Shown piece after piece: positions 27,435 to 36,224 of a DNA stretch of 64,000 nt. Where the stretch lies: positions 1 to 64,000 of the forward strand of contig CAJTYS010000014.1 in NCBI GenBank assembly GCA_910583765.1, written 5' to 3'. The DNA is from an uncultured Eubacteriales bacterium. Lineage in GTDB: Bacteria > Bacillota > Clostridia > Peptostreptococcales > Anaerovoracaceae. Below the pieces are notes generated by a model that did not search any database, was not told the DNA's origin, and saw only the letters and a program-made list of their open reading frames with translations. The stretch's first letter is position 1. Each line of letters starts with the position of its first letter. The translations under genes and the position numbers were made by a program.

Positions 27435-28475
27435 CTAGAACGCTCTAATCTCTTTTGCCAAGGCAAAAGGGATAATCTCACCATCTTCCGTATCAACATA
27501 TGCTTTTTCCTGGTGCATATAACTAACGACGCTTTGGGCGCTGTGATCTTTGAATTTTTCGATGACCTGGTCCAAAGCCTCTCGTTCTTCTTGTTCCAGG
27601 CAGGTGGCGCTGATATTGGGATTTGGAAGAAAGCGATATTTTGTGAACTCGTACCCTTCTTCTTCCCTGATATTTACGTTCTCCAGCCCAACGATTCTAT
27701 AATGGCCCAAAGGCAAGGCTCCCATGTCGTTATGGAGATACACCAGGCCTGTGATGGCTCTGCCCGTCCATTTATAACAGAGCGAATCCGCATACCAGAG
27801 CATTTTCATCAGCTTCACTTTATAGAGGTCGTTTATGCGTTCTGCCAAGTAAGAAATCGCACTTTCTACTTTGTCAATGTTCAGGACTTGATTGCCGTTT
27901 GCGTCACAAGGCTCCTGAAAGCAGAGATATTCACTTTCAAGTCCTTGCCGTTTCAGATATTCTCTTCCGTAAGCATCTAAGCTGGCTATGATCTTTTCTT
28001 TGACAGCCAGCCTTTTTTGCTGTGGCAGTTTGCTGCCGTTTTTTTGCAGGAATTCGTGAAATTTTAATGGGTCGTTCCTCACGATCCGCAGCATATTGTC
28101 ATGAGCCGCATCTTGGATTGCTTTGCTTTCGTATCTTGCTACGGTAACTTCTCCCCAATCCAGCAGCTTTGCCAGGTCTGCCTGGGACAGGCCATATTGT
28201 TCCCTGATACCCACGATCTCATGGGATGTTAGCAGGTCGTGGCTTTTTCGATATGCGTTACACGCGTTCAGCAGGTTGGCGTTTTCCATTTTCCCAGATG
28301 CGAATTCGCTTTCATCTTCATCGCTATATTGGCAAAAATAATAAGTCTCCTCATAGGCTACCTCTTCACCTTTTATGATGGTGTGAGCGACCCGCTTTCT
28401 TTCCTCCACCTCGTGAATTTTATCGCACATAGGGCATTCCATTTGAATCTTCCGAACCAAATCATATTGTTTCAT
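27435..28475 (-). CDS. MqsA-like antitoxin fused to Panacea (DUF4065) domain
   Basis: Counting from the ATG at 28475 (GGAG eight bases upstream; a second ATG six bases earlier is too close to it), this protein has 346 residues. An N-terminal zinc-finger-like part has CPMC but only CQYS where the second CxxC is expected. An MqsA-type helix-turn-helix follows (YGLSQADLAKLLDWGEVTVARYES). The C-terminal half (about 200-346, with KLMKMLWYADSLCYKWTGRAI) is a Panacea/DUF4065 domain, known as a chaperone-like antitoxin module fused to varied partners. It lies 27 bp after the MqsR-like toxin gene and probably both neutralises it and represses the shared promoter. Confidence 0.85.
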   Translation of the reverse strand: MKQYDLVRKIQMECPMCDKIHEVEERKRVAHTIIKGEEVAYEETYYFCQYSDEDESEFASGKMENANLLNACNAYRKSHDLLTSHEIVGIREQYGLSQADLAKLLDWGEVTVARYESKAIQDAAHDNMLRIVRNDPLKFHEFLQKNGSKLPQQKRLAVKEKIIASLDAYGREYLKRQGLESEYLCFQEPCDANGNQVLNIDKVESAISYLAERINDLYKVKLMKMLWYADSLCYKWTGRAITGLVYLHNDMGALPLGHYRIVGLENVNIREEEGYEFTKYRFLPNPNISATCLEQEEREALDQVIEKFKDHSAQSVVSYMHQEKAYVDTEDGEIIPFALAKEIRAF

Positions 28476-28502
28476 TGTCATGACTCCTTCCTGCCTGCGA
28501 TC

Positions 28503-28895
28503 CTACTCATAGGGATGTTCCATCCTATGTTCCGCATAATGGAACGACAGGCATAAAATCCTGCGCTTTGCTTTTACTTTCAATTTGATATAAACCTGTT
28601 TGCCATTGATTTCTTTTCCGAACACAAACAGCAGCGGCGGCTTGCTGTCATCTCGGTCCACTAAAGTCTCCGCATACTCCTTGACACTCAATTCTCTGAG
28701 TCTATCCACAATGTCATAAGTATCGTAGCCGAGATCCATCAAGGTAAATGGCGTGGAGTATCGCGCTTTGTCCTTGCGAGATTTCACAATCAGAAGATTT
28801 CGATCAATGCTGAAACCTTCCCACGCCAGGATATCCTTTAGTTCTCGCAAAAATTTCTTTACAGTGGCTTTTTCTGAATGCATGCTGATTTTCAT
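28503..28895 (-). CDS. MqsR-like mRNA interferase toxin
   Basis: The start is the ATG at 28895, preceded by GGAGG with good spacing; an upstream in-frame TTG lies in the operator and is unlikely. The 130-residue protein shows YSTPFTLMDLGYD, IVDRLRELSVKEYAETLVD and the C-terminal GKQVYIKLKVKAKRRILCLSFH split by short loops. This matches the MqsR fold, a RelE-like ribonuclease that cuts mRNA. Toxin-first order followed by an MqsA-type antitoxin is the mqsRA arrangement. It is about 30 residues longer than E. coli MqsR (98). Confidence 0.82.
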   Translation of the reverse strand: MKISMHSEKATVKKFLRELKDILAWEGFSIDRNLLIVKSRKDKARYSTPFTLMDLGYDTYDIVDRLRELSVKEYAETLVDRDDSKPPLLFVFGKEINGKQVYIKLKVKAKRRILCLSFHYAEHRMEHPYE

Positions 28896-28916
28896 GAGTT
28901 TTTCCTCCAATCCCAT

Positions 28917-28962
28917 ACATTCTATCAATTGATATTATACATATCAATTGATAGAATGTCAA
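28917..28962 (-). promoter_or_regulatory. mqsRA-type promoter inside perfect inverted repeat operator
   Basis: A perfect 19-bp inverted repeat (28917-28935 and 28941-28959, 5-bp spacer) contains two copies of the 12-bp palindrome TATCAATTGATA with centres 19 bp apart (28923-28934, 28942-28953). On the minus strand a consensus TTGACA (28957-28962), 17-bp spacer and TATAAT (28934-28939) are built into it. Binding of the antitoxin HTH would block RNA polymerase directly. The AT-rich stretch 28963-29120 shows no gene. Confidence 0.85.
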
Positions 28963-29120
28963 TATAAATTTTATAATTTGCCGAATTTTATTCTTTATTA
29001 TAACATATCTAGGAATTTATTACATCCTTTATTTCCTTTTATTTCAATTTTTATTAACTTCTTCTGTTTTCTGTAATATTCAATAATCAAACGCATTCCA
29101 CTTTCCCTGCAAAATCACGC

Positions 29121-29162
29121 AAAAAAACTTCCAATCGAAATATCCGCTGTCTCGATTGGAAG
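29121..29162 (-). terminator. Rho-independent terminator after nuclease gene
   Basis: CTTCCAATCGA and TCGATTGGAAG form a perfect 11-bp stem with a 13-nt loop, followed on the minus strand by seven T. It begins 25 bp past the nuclease stop. Confidence 0.9.
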
Positions 29163-29186
29163 CTTCTTTACTTTTAAAAAGCCCTC

Positions 29187-30104
29187 TCACATACAATTGC
29201 CGCAGGGATCATACCCCTTCTTCATCAGCTGCTCCTGGGTCCCCTGAAAGGTTTCCTTGTTGGATTCCTTCATGTCGTCCACGCTGGAGCAATCCGGTCT
29301 ATGGAACTTTTTCGTATTGGTGTTCAAAACATAGGTTTCAGCGCCTGCCTGGACTGTTCCCTCCGCTTTCAGCCGCGCCTTTTCTCCCACGCCTTCTTTT
29401 CCTGAAAGGCTGCTGTCTCCCGTGGCATAATCAATGGAAATGCCAGGCTGATTGTTATACACGTACACATTGAAGGAAATGCCTTCTCCCTGGTCTTCCA
29501 CGGACTGAGCTTCCATCTGCACGCCGCTTGCCACTAAATTATCTCCCTGGAAAACAGGCGTCACTCGATAAAGAACATGGTTATCTGTTTCCTTCACATA
29601 GTCCGCCACCATGTCTTCAAAAGGCAGCATGCCATCCACGTTCATGGCTCTGGTCCCTGTGATCAGATTTTCTTCATTGGCGTTTTCCCCTGTCAGCTGA
29701 TAACCGATAAGATGGCAGCGATTGTACAAAGAATCTCCCTCCACAATATCATATCGCACGCTATGCCAGCCCGAAGGCTTTACCTGGCTGATGCTCCCTC
29801 GCCGCTCTGTAGGCATCAGGTCCGTCCCCACATTGGCAACAGCGACCCCGCACCTTCCCAAGCTGTCCAGATTGCTGTAAGATTCAAAGGATTCCGTGGT
29901 CAGATCCTGCCTTCTGAATCCAGGCTCGTTATCATTGACGACAATATATGGCTCCCCAGAATAGGCCGGCACATCCTGCAGAGTCTGAGCCGCGCTAGTT
30001 TCCGGAGCTGTCCCCGACTCTCCCGCAGTGTCCGAAGAACAACCCGTCCCCAGCACAAAGACCAATAAAAGAAGCGCTATGAAAATATGAATCTGTTTTC
30101 TCAT
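29187..30104 (-). CDS. DNA/RNA non-specific endonuclease lipoprotein with C-terminal Cys-rich module
   Basis: This 305-residue protein has a lipoprotein signal (lipobox LGTGC, Cys22). Residues 60-240 match the EndA/NucM-type beta-beta-alpha-metal nucleases: NRCHLIGYQLTGE (His131 as general base in place of the usual DRGH) and a downstream Asn-rich ENLITGTRAMN (metal-binding Asn). The C-terminal HRPDCSSVDDM and DPCGNCM give an Ada-like/nuclease-associated Cys module. Surface nucleases degrade extracellular DNA for nutrition or biofilm control. Its ATG overlaps the stop of the upstream gene by four bases, and a terminator follows. Confidence 0.8.
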   Translation of the reverse strand: MRKQIHIFIALLLLVFVLGTGCSSDTAGESGTAPETSAAQTLQDVPAYSGEPYIVVNDNEPGFRRQDLTTESFESYSNLDSLGRCGVAVANVGTDLMPTERRGSISQVKPSGWHSVRYDIVEGDSLYNRCHLIGYQLTGENANEENLITGTRAMNVDGMLPFEDMVADYVKETDNHVLYRVTPVFQGDNLVASGVQMEAQSVEDQGEGISFNVYVYNNQPGISIDYATGDSSLSGKEGVGEKARLKAEGTVQAGAETYVLNTNTKKFHRPDCSSVDDMKESNKETFQGTQEQLMKKGYDPCGNCM

Positions 30105-30514
30105 TTCGTATAAACCACCTTTGTTATTGTTTCATGGGAATGGCCGGAAAATTCCTGTATATCCACCGGTCTCCAGCCCTTTTCCTCCAAATCTATGTCA
30201 AATCGAACATCCGCAGGGTATTTCCGATTCCAATTGTAAAGCAGAATCCTGCTGATGCTGGCTTCATAAGGCGCTGGACTGACATCTTCCGTAAAACACC
30301 AATCTTCCTCTCCTGCCTGGCGAAAAAAATTCTCATCCACCCTGATCCGGCTATCCTCCATGGAAGCGAACTGCCTGTAGGAATACCCGTTCATCCACAA
30401 AACACCCGTCCCCACTTCTTCCAATATGTCTTTTCTCACGACCCTGTCCTGGGACTGCCGCCTTTTATTGAACATCATGCCCATCGCGTCATCCACGCAG
30501 GCGATCAAAATCAT
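30101..30514 (-). CDS. conserved clostridial protein of unknown function
   Basis: This 137-residue protein begins MILIACVDDAMGMMFNKRRQ and contains LWMNGYSYRQF, CFTEDVSPAPYE and WNRKYPADVRFDIDLE. I recall similar clostridial proteins annotated loosely as ribonuclease Z, but no metallo-beta-lactamase HxHxDH motif is present, so that name is not supported. The beginning resembles dihydrofolate-reductase-like openings only superficially. GAGGAGG precedes the ATG, and the gene overlaps the nuclease gene by four bases. Confidence 0.6.
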   Translation of the reverse strand: MILIACVDDAMGMMFNKRRQSQDRVVRKDILEEVGTGVLWMNGYSYRQFASMEDSRIRVDENFFRQAGEEDWCFTEDVSPAPYEASISRILLYNWNRKYPADVRFDIDLEEKGWRPVDIQEFSGHSHETITKVVYTK

Positions 30515-30649
30515 GAAACATCCCTCCTCTCACTCCTTGTACTCCATTTTACCTTTCCATGGCATCAGACGCAACAAACTTTTACGCCGATTTTTTCAAA
30601 TTTGTGGTACAATACTTAGGAGTGATTGAAAATGGGAGGAAATGAAATT

Positions 30650-31759
30650 ATGGATACAAGAATCAAAGCTTTATCGGACCTGTTGGTCCATTATTCCTGC
30701 GACCTGCAGAAAGGGGACAAGATCCTCATCAGCTATGAGGGAGAATGCTGCAAGCCGCTGGTCCGGCAGATCATCAAAGACGTTTACGCCAGCGGCGGCC
30801 TTCCTTTTGTGGAAATTCGGGACTCTGCCATTACCCGGGAAATCATGCTGGGCTGTGAGGAAGAGCAGATCCAGTTCATGGATGAATACCAGCTGGCCCA
30901 GATGAAGGGCATGCAGGCTTATATCGCTGTGCGGGCCGGAAATAACACCGCAGAGCTTGCGGACGTGCCTTCGGAAAAGCTGAACATGTACAGCAATCTG
31001 ACCCGTCCAGCCCTGGATTATCGGGTGAACAAGACAAAATGGGTAGTTCTGAGATACCCGAACAGTTCCATGGCGCAGCTGGCCAACACCAGCCTGGAAG
31101 CGTTCGAGGATTTTTATTTTGATGTCTGCACGCTGGATTATCGGAAAATGAGCGATGCCATGGACGCACTGGTAAATTTGATGGAAAAGACCGACCAAGT
31201 ACAGATTAAAGGCCCTGGCACGGACTTAACCTTCTCCATCAAAGGCATCCCCGCCATCAAATGCGGCGGAGAGCGAAACATCCCTGACGGCGAAGTGTAC
31301 ACGGCCCCTGTGCGTGAATCCATGAACGGGATCATTTCTTACAACACGCCTTCCGAAGAGCAGGGCTTCACCTTTGAAAACATCGTCTTTGAAATCAAGG
31401 ACGGGAAGATCGTCAAGGCCACGGCTAACAACGATGAGCGAATCAACGAGCTGCTGGACACGGACGAAGGCTCCCGCTACTTTGGTGAATTCGCTCTGGG
31501 GGTGAATCCTTATATCCTCCACCCGATGAAGGATACGCTCTTTGATGAAAAAATCGCTGGCAGCTTCCATCTGACACCAGGCGCTTCCTACGAGGACGCT
31601 TTTAATGGCAACAAATCCGCAGTCCACTGGGATCTAGTGATGATCCAAAGACCGGAATATGGCGGCGGGGAGATCTATTTTGATGATGTGTTGATCAGAA
31701 AGGATGGGATCTTCGTCATACCAGAGCTGGAATGCTTGAATCCGGAAAATTTGAAATAA
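30650..31759 (+). CDS. M29 family aminopeptidase (AmpS/AmpT type)
   Basis: The protein is 369 residues from the ATG at 30650 (GGGAGG upstream). It has LLVHYSCDLQKGDKILI at the N-terminus, TDLTFSIKG and ERNIPDGEVYTAP (metal-ligand Glu residues), YFGEFALGVNP, and HWDLVMIQRPEYGGGEIYFDD at the C-terminus. This is the metal-dependent M29 (thermophilic aminopeptidase) pattern. Such cytoplasmic enzymes remove N-terminal residues from peptides. The protein is about 40 residues shorter than the typical 410. It stands alone on the plus strand and is followed by a terminator. Confidence 0.88.
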   Translation: MDTRIKALSDLLVHYSCDLQKGDKILISYEGECCKPLVRQIIKDVYASGGLPFVEIRDSAITREIMLGCEEEQIQFMDEYQLAQMKGMQAYIAVRAGNNTAELADVPSEKLNMYSNLTRPALDYRVNKTKWVVLRYPNSSMAQLANTSLEAFEDFYFDVCTLDYRKMSDAMDALVNLMEKTDQVQIKGPGTDLTFSIKGIPAIKCGGERNIPDGEVYTAPVRESMNGIISYNTPSEEQGFTFENIVFEIKDGKIVKATANNDERINELLDTDEGSRYFGEFALGVNPYILHPMKDTLFDEKIAGSFHLTPGASYEDAFNGNKSAVHWDLVMIQRPEYGGGEIYFDDVLIRKDGIFVIPELECLNPENLK

Positions 31760-31780
31760 CGGTTTCCCAGCCACGTTCAC

Positions 31781-31815
31781 AAGCCCCCTGGCCAAGGCCA
31801 GAGGGCTTATTATTA
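31781..31815 (+). terminator. terminator after aminopeptidase gene
   Basis: AAGCCCCCTGGCC and GGCCAGAGGGCTT form a 13-bp stem with one mismatch and a two-base loop, then ATTATTA. It serves the plus-strand gene and may also slow transcription from the opposite ABC operon ending at 31842. Confidence 0.8.
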
Positions 31816-31841
31816 GGCATGTGACTTTCTCAGCGCCTGGA

Positions 31842-34379
31842 TTAGGCCATATCGTCCCGCAGCGCGTCGATAATGTTTTCTTGTTTGATCTTTTTTGTAG
31901 TGTAGAGCATGGTGATGAAAATCACCAAGAACACGCCCAGCAGGCTGACCCCCATGCTGCCCCAAGGCGGCTGGAACTGGATTTCTCCGCCTCCTGCGAC
32001 CATGCCCTTGAAAATCAACCAAGACAGCAGCGCTGACAAAGGCAGCCCCCACAGCATGGTCCTGGCTCCATACAATACGCATTCAAAGCGCATCATTTTG
32101 TTGAAGGACCGGTCAGACATGCCCACGGAGCGAAGCATGGCCAGCTCCCGCCTGCGCAGCTTGATATTAGTGGAAATGGTGTTGAACACATTGGCTACGG
32201 CGATCAGCGAAATCATGACCACGAAAACCAAAGTGAACAGGTCGATGATAAAGGTCAGATTTTTGTTGGTTTCCAGCATCTCGCTTACATTGTACAGCGT
32301 ATAAGCACCTGTCTTTTCTACGCCTTTGAGCATTTCCCGTATGTCCGCGGCGGAGCGGATGGGATCCTCTGACCAAAATATCAATTCCTGCTGCTCCGGT
32401 GCGTCCAGCGCATCAAACTGGGATTTCATCCCATAAGGCACTTGTGCGATGAGCACGTAATTTTTCACCTGCGATCCATTGGCAGGCGGCGGATCCAGCG
32501 GGTAGGTATCCAGCAAAGTAGTGTTTCTAAGAGTCTTGGTCTGTTTGCCAGATTTTGTTCCAATGGTAAAATCCATGGTACGGCTGTTGAAGATATCTTT
32601 ATTTCCCGGGAACTTGGCGACCACAATGGCTTTTGCGTCAGGCCCTGTGTATTCTTCTATGGACAGTCCCTGTTCTTTTACGAATGTTTCATAAATATCG
32701 TCTTCAATGAATTGAATATCCATCACTAACTCGATGGTTTCAGCGTTTGCGTCCACCCCCGCGTCCTTTAGGCACTCTTTCTGAAAATCCTGTGTCAAGT
32801 CCTTCACAGCGACCTGACAGGTGCCAGTAGCCAGGGTCTGATACGTGCTGTCCGTCACCGCCTGCGCGTTTTTCATGCTATCGTAAAACCGGAGCATCTT
32901 CTCTTCTCCCAGCTCTTGGCTGTAGAGCAGGATATCGCCATCTGCCTCTACCGCCGATTGCTTCGACATCTGGTCCAGGCTTCCGCTGAAAGCGTTCGCT
33001 GACACAAAGAGTATCACGCTCAAGGTAAGGGACAAGACAATGCTGCGGTAACGCCGCTTGTTTCTTTTGAAACTCTTGACCGCCAGCATTCCCTCTAACC
33101 CGTAGAGACGGCTCGTAAAGTTGGAAGTTTTCACGTTCTTGGCCTCTAGCTTGATTTCGCCTGTCTGACGGATACAGTCCATGACCGGCGTTCTCGCCGC
33201 CTTCTTTGCCGGGATGTAGGCGGAAATCAAAATGGTGATCAGGCTGATGGCTGCTGCGGCGGCAATGGCGGGCAGCGATACCTCCAGCGTCAGCGGCACA
33301 TTGTCGTACATGATATTCCTGAAATTCTTTTCCACCAAGGCCAGCACCGCTTTGATGCTGGGGATGCCCATCAAGATCCCAATGGGGATCCCCACCACAC
33401 CGACACAAATCCCTTCAAAGAGCACGGAGTTCCGCAGTTGTTTTTCCGTGGCTCCCACTGACATCAAGATCCCGAACTGATGGGTCCGCTCATTCAGCGA
33501 GATATGAAAGGAATTATAGATCAAAAATATGGAGCCCACCATGATGATGGCAATGACGATACCGCCAATAGCATAGAGGAGACCGTTGAACAGGTTGTTT
33601 TCGGAAAGTCCCAGGAAGCGCAGCACATCATCATTTAAAATATAAGCTTTTCCTTCCCCTGCCTCACTGAGATAATCCTGCAACTGACGGGGATCCTCTA
33701 GGGTGACAAAATCCATGAAACTGCCTGCCCTGTCTTTTTCGTCTCCTTTGGTAATCAAGGCGTATCCTGGTGCGCTGTTACCCGCAAAAACAGGACTCCT
33801 GCAGGTACCGACGATCTTATAGGATTTCTTCATTTTAGGCACGAATTCCTCGTTCTTGTCATAAGCTGCGTTTTGCCCTAAATCCTTTCCGTCCTTCATT
33901 CGCTCGCCTACTGTCAGATCAATGGTGTCGCCCACTTCCCATTTTATACCGCCTTCAAGAGCCAGCTTTTCCGTAATAACGGCTTCCCCGCTGTTTTTCG
34001 GCAGCCTGCCAGAGTACAAAGCAGTGGGCAGCGTTTCAAAAGCCTCCTGGCTGTATCCAGCCAGAAATAGATATGGCTTTTCCGAGTTTTCACAGCCTTT
34101 TAGCTGGGCGTAGCCGATATTCTTCACCACTGCGCTATCTGCCACTTCTTTCATTGTGGTCTGCTCTTGGACAAAAGCGTTGCTTACGTTCCAAAACGCT
34201 GCGTGCCACCCACCGTATTTTTCTATCGCTCCTTTCGCCACATAGGTCTGCAGAGAAACGGCAAAAGTGGAAACTGCTGTGATCAGAGCCGCAGACAACG
34301 CTACGCCAACGATGGTTACCATAGTCCTCGTACGATTCTTTTTTAGGCCTTGTAAAGCTACTTTGTGAAAAATGTTCAT
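31842..34379 (-). CDS. ABC transporter permease with two FtsX domains
   Basis: This 845-residue permease has an N-terminal membrane helix (18-40), a large extracytoplasmic MacB-like domain (40-260), a three-helix FtsX block (about 265-400), then a second helix, domain and FtsX block (about 440-845, with LRRRELAMLRSVGMS). Duplicated FtsX layout is typical of clostridial and bacillar export or antimicrobial-peptide resistance permeases. It overlaps the partner ATPase gene by four bases and lies downstream of a two-component system, so induction by a cell-envelope signal is likely. Confidence 0.9.
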   Translation of the reverse strand: MNIFHKVALQGLKKNRTRTMVTIVGVALSAALITAVSTFAVSLQTYVAKGAIEKYGGWHAAFWNVSNAFVQEQTTMKEVADSAVVKNIGYAQLKGCENSEKPYLFLAGYSQEAFETLPTALYSGRLPKNSGEAVITEKLALEGGIKWEVGDTIDLTVGERMKDGKDLGQNAAYDKNEEFVPKMKKSYKIVGTCRSPVFAGNSAPGYALITKGDEKDRAGSFMDFVTLEDPRQLQDYLSEAGEGKAYILNDDVLRFLGLSENNLFNGLLYAIGGIVIAIIMVGSIFLIYNSFHISLNERTHQFGILMSVGATEKQLRNSVLFEGICVGVVGIPIGILMGIPSIKAVLALVEKNFRNIMYDNVPLTLEVSLPAIAAAAAISLITILISAYIPAKKAARTPVMDCIRQTGEIKLEAKNVKTSNFTSRLYGLEGMLAVKSFKRNKRRYRSIVLSLTLSVILFVSANAFSGSLDQMSKQSAVEADGDILLYSQELGEEKMLRFYDSMKNAQAVTDSTYQTLATGTCQVAVKDLTQDFQKECLKDAGVDANAETIELVMDIQFIEDDIYETFVKEQGLSIEEYTGPDAKAIVVAKFPGNKDIFNSRTMDFTIGTKSGKQTKTLRNTTLLDTYPLDPPPANGSQVKNYVLIAQVPYGMKSQFDALDAPEQQELIFWSEDPIRSAADIREMLKGVEKTGAYTLYNVSEMLETNKNLTFIIDLFTLVFVVMISLIAVANVFNTISTNIKLRRRELAMLRSVGMSDRSFNKMMRFECVLYGARTMLWGLPLSALLSWLIFKGMVAGGGEIQFQPPWGSMGVSLLGVFLVIFITMLYTTKKIKQENIIDALRDDMA

Positions 34380-35065
34380 TGCCGGGTCACCCGCCTTTCG
34401 TCCTTCGTCACTTTTCCGTCCACAATGGTAACCACCCGCCCTGCCTGCGCAGCGATGCTCTCATCGTGAGTGACTAGGATCAGCGTCTGACCATATTTGC
34501 GATTGCTTTCCTTCAGCAGCCTGATGATCTCATGGCTGTTCCTGCTGTCCAGGGCTCCGGTCGGCTCGTCCGCCAGCATGACCGCAGGCGCGTTCATCAA
34601 AGCCCGTCCAATGGCCACCCGCTGCTGCTGGCCGCCGGAAAGCTGGTTCGGCAGATGGTTCTTTCTCTCCTGCAGCCCCAGCAGCTCCAACAAGTCGTTG
34701 AGCCGTTCTTCATTCACTTTCCTTTTGTCCATCAAGATCGGCAGGGTGATGTTTTCTACTACGTTCAGTGTTGGGATCAGGTTGTTGAACTGATAAATCA
34801 GTCCCACCTGACGGCGGCGGAAAATCGCCAGCTTTTCATTGTTTCCTCCATAAACGTTCTGACCCTCTAAATAAATCTTACCTCTAGTCGGTTTATCTAC
34901 ACCAGCGATGGCGTGCAAAAGGGTGGATTTCCCTGAACCAGAAGGGCCGATGATGGCAGTGAATTCCCCCTTTTCAATGGTCAGAGAAACTCTGTCCAGC
35001 GCAGTAACCTGGCTCTCCCCCTTGCCATAAACCTTGCTCAAGTTTTTCACCTTCAAAAACTCCAT
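34376..35065 (-). CDS. ABC transporter ATP-binding protein (MacB/LolD type)
   Basis: This 229-residue ATPase has Walker A GPSGSGKST, Q-loop YQFNNLIP, signature LSGGQQQR and Walker B VMLADEPTGALDS. It belongs to the MacB/LolD/Bce subfamily that works with FtsX-type permeases. GGAGG precedes the ATG. It is coupled to the 845-residue permease by a four-base overlap, and follows the histidine kinase gene after 169 bp. Confidence 0.95.
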   Translation of the reverse strand: MEFLKVKNLSKVYGKGESQVTALDRVSLTIEKGEFTAIIGPSGSGKSTLLHAIAGVDKPTRGKIYLEGQNVYGGNNEKLAIFRRRQVGLIYQFNNLIPTLNVVENITLPILMDKRKVNEERLNDLLELLGLQERKNHLPNQLSGGQQQRVAIGRALMNAPAVMLADEPTGALDSRNSHEIIRLLKESNRKYGQTLILVTHDESIAAQAGRVVTIVDGKVTKDERRVTRQ

Positions 35066-35234
35066 GATGTGAACCTCCTTCTTCGTTTGCCCAAATCAGG
35101 ATCAGTCCCGTGAACTCCCCAGGCCCCCCTGCGGAGCGGCGCCAAATACAGCGGGTCCATAGCTCCTGTTTTGAGCTTGTTTTTATCATAGAATGTTTCT
35201 CTGACATTTCCGTGACTTTTCCATGAGAGATCTG

Positions 35235-36224
35235 TCACTTTGGAAAACGCATAGAAAATACTGCTCCGCCCTGCTGGTGATTTTTCGCAGCGATCATGCC
35301 GCCCTGTCTGACGATAATGGTCTTGCAGAGCGCCAGCCCGATCCCATATCCCGTGGCACCCGTGTCTTTTCCCCGATAAAATCGGTCAAACAGATGGGGC
35401 ATCTCTTCTTCTTCAAATCCTGGCCCGCTGTCATGGATGGTGATCTCCGTAAAGAGCAACGTATCCTGGCAAAGGATTTCGATGCACCCCTTGTCGCCCG
35501 CGCTTTCTATGCAGTTTTTCAGGATGTTCTCCATGGCCTGCTGCAGCCAGTTTGGATCACCCCAGAGTTTCAGGCCTTTGGGCACCTCTATCCGCAAAGT
35601 GATCTGATGAAGCTCCATGGAAATAAGAAAAGGGCGCAGCGCCGCTTTGAACAGCTCTTCTGCGTCCATCCATTTGTTTTGGAAGACCACAATGCCCGCA
35701 TCCAGGCGGGATAACTTCAGCAGCGAGGTGATGAGCCAGTCCATCTGCGTCAGCAAAGCTTCCGCTTCCCGCAGAAAATCTTTGTGTTTGCTTTCATCCG
35801 GCTCATTCTCCAGCAGCGATAAGATCAAATTCACGGAGGTCAGAGGAGTGCGGAGCTGGTGTGCGATATCTGCCAGAGAATCGGAAAGATGCTCTTTTTC
35901 CTGCTTCAAGGCATGGTTTTGTTCACGGATCCGAACCGTCATTTTCTTGATCTCGCTTTGGAGGATGGACAGCTCCCCTTCTTCCTCTTCGCTGATATAC
36001 AGGTGGTCCGCATTATGGAGCACCCTGTTGATCTCATCCGCCATTTCCCCTAATCTCTTGTAGCGCGCCCTGGTAAACAGGAAAAAAGCCGCAGCAAAGG
36101 CAGCGGCGGAAAACAGCACCAGGATCCCAGCCGCCGCACAGAGCGCGAACCCCGCTGCCCCGGCAATGACGGTCATCCCTGCGAAAACACCGATAAGCGT
36201 TCGAATCTCTTTATTTTTGAGCAT
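35235..36224 (-). CDS. sensor histidine kinase
   Basis: This 329-residue kinase has two membrane helices at residues 8-50 with almost no extracytoplasmic loop, a HAMP-like linker, the H-box SLADIAHQLRTPLTS with phosphorylated His122, N-box LKNCIESA, and G boxes DSGPGFEEEE and GYGIGLAL. A kinase without a sensing loop next to an FtsX-type ABC transporter suggests it may read the signal through the transporter or the membrane. It overlaps the response regulator by 14 bp. Confidence 0.93.
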   Translation of the reverse strand: MLKNKEIRTLIGVFAGMTVIAGAAGFALCAAAGILVLFSAAAFAAAFFLFTRARYKRLGEMADEINRVLHNADHLYISEEEEGELSILQSEIKKMTVRIREQNHALKQEKEHLSDSLADIAHQLRTPLTSVNLILSLLENEPDESKHKDFLREAEALLTQMDWLITSLLKLSRLDAGIVVFQNKWMDAEELFKAALRPFLISMELHQITLRIEVPKGLKLWGDPNWLQQAMENILKNCIESAGDKGCIEILCQDTLLFTEITIHDSGPGFEEEEMPHLFDRFYRGKDTGATGYGIGLALCKTIIVRQGGMIAAKNHQQGGAVFSMRFPK

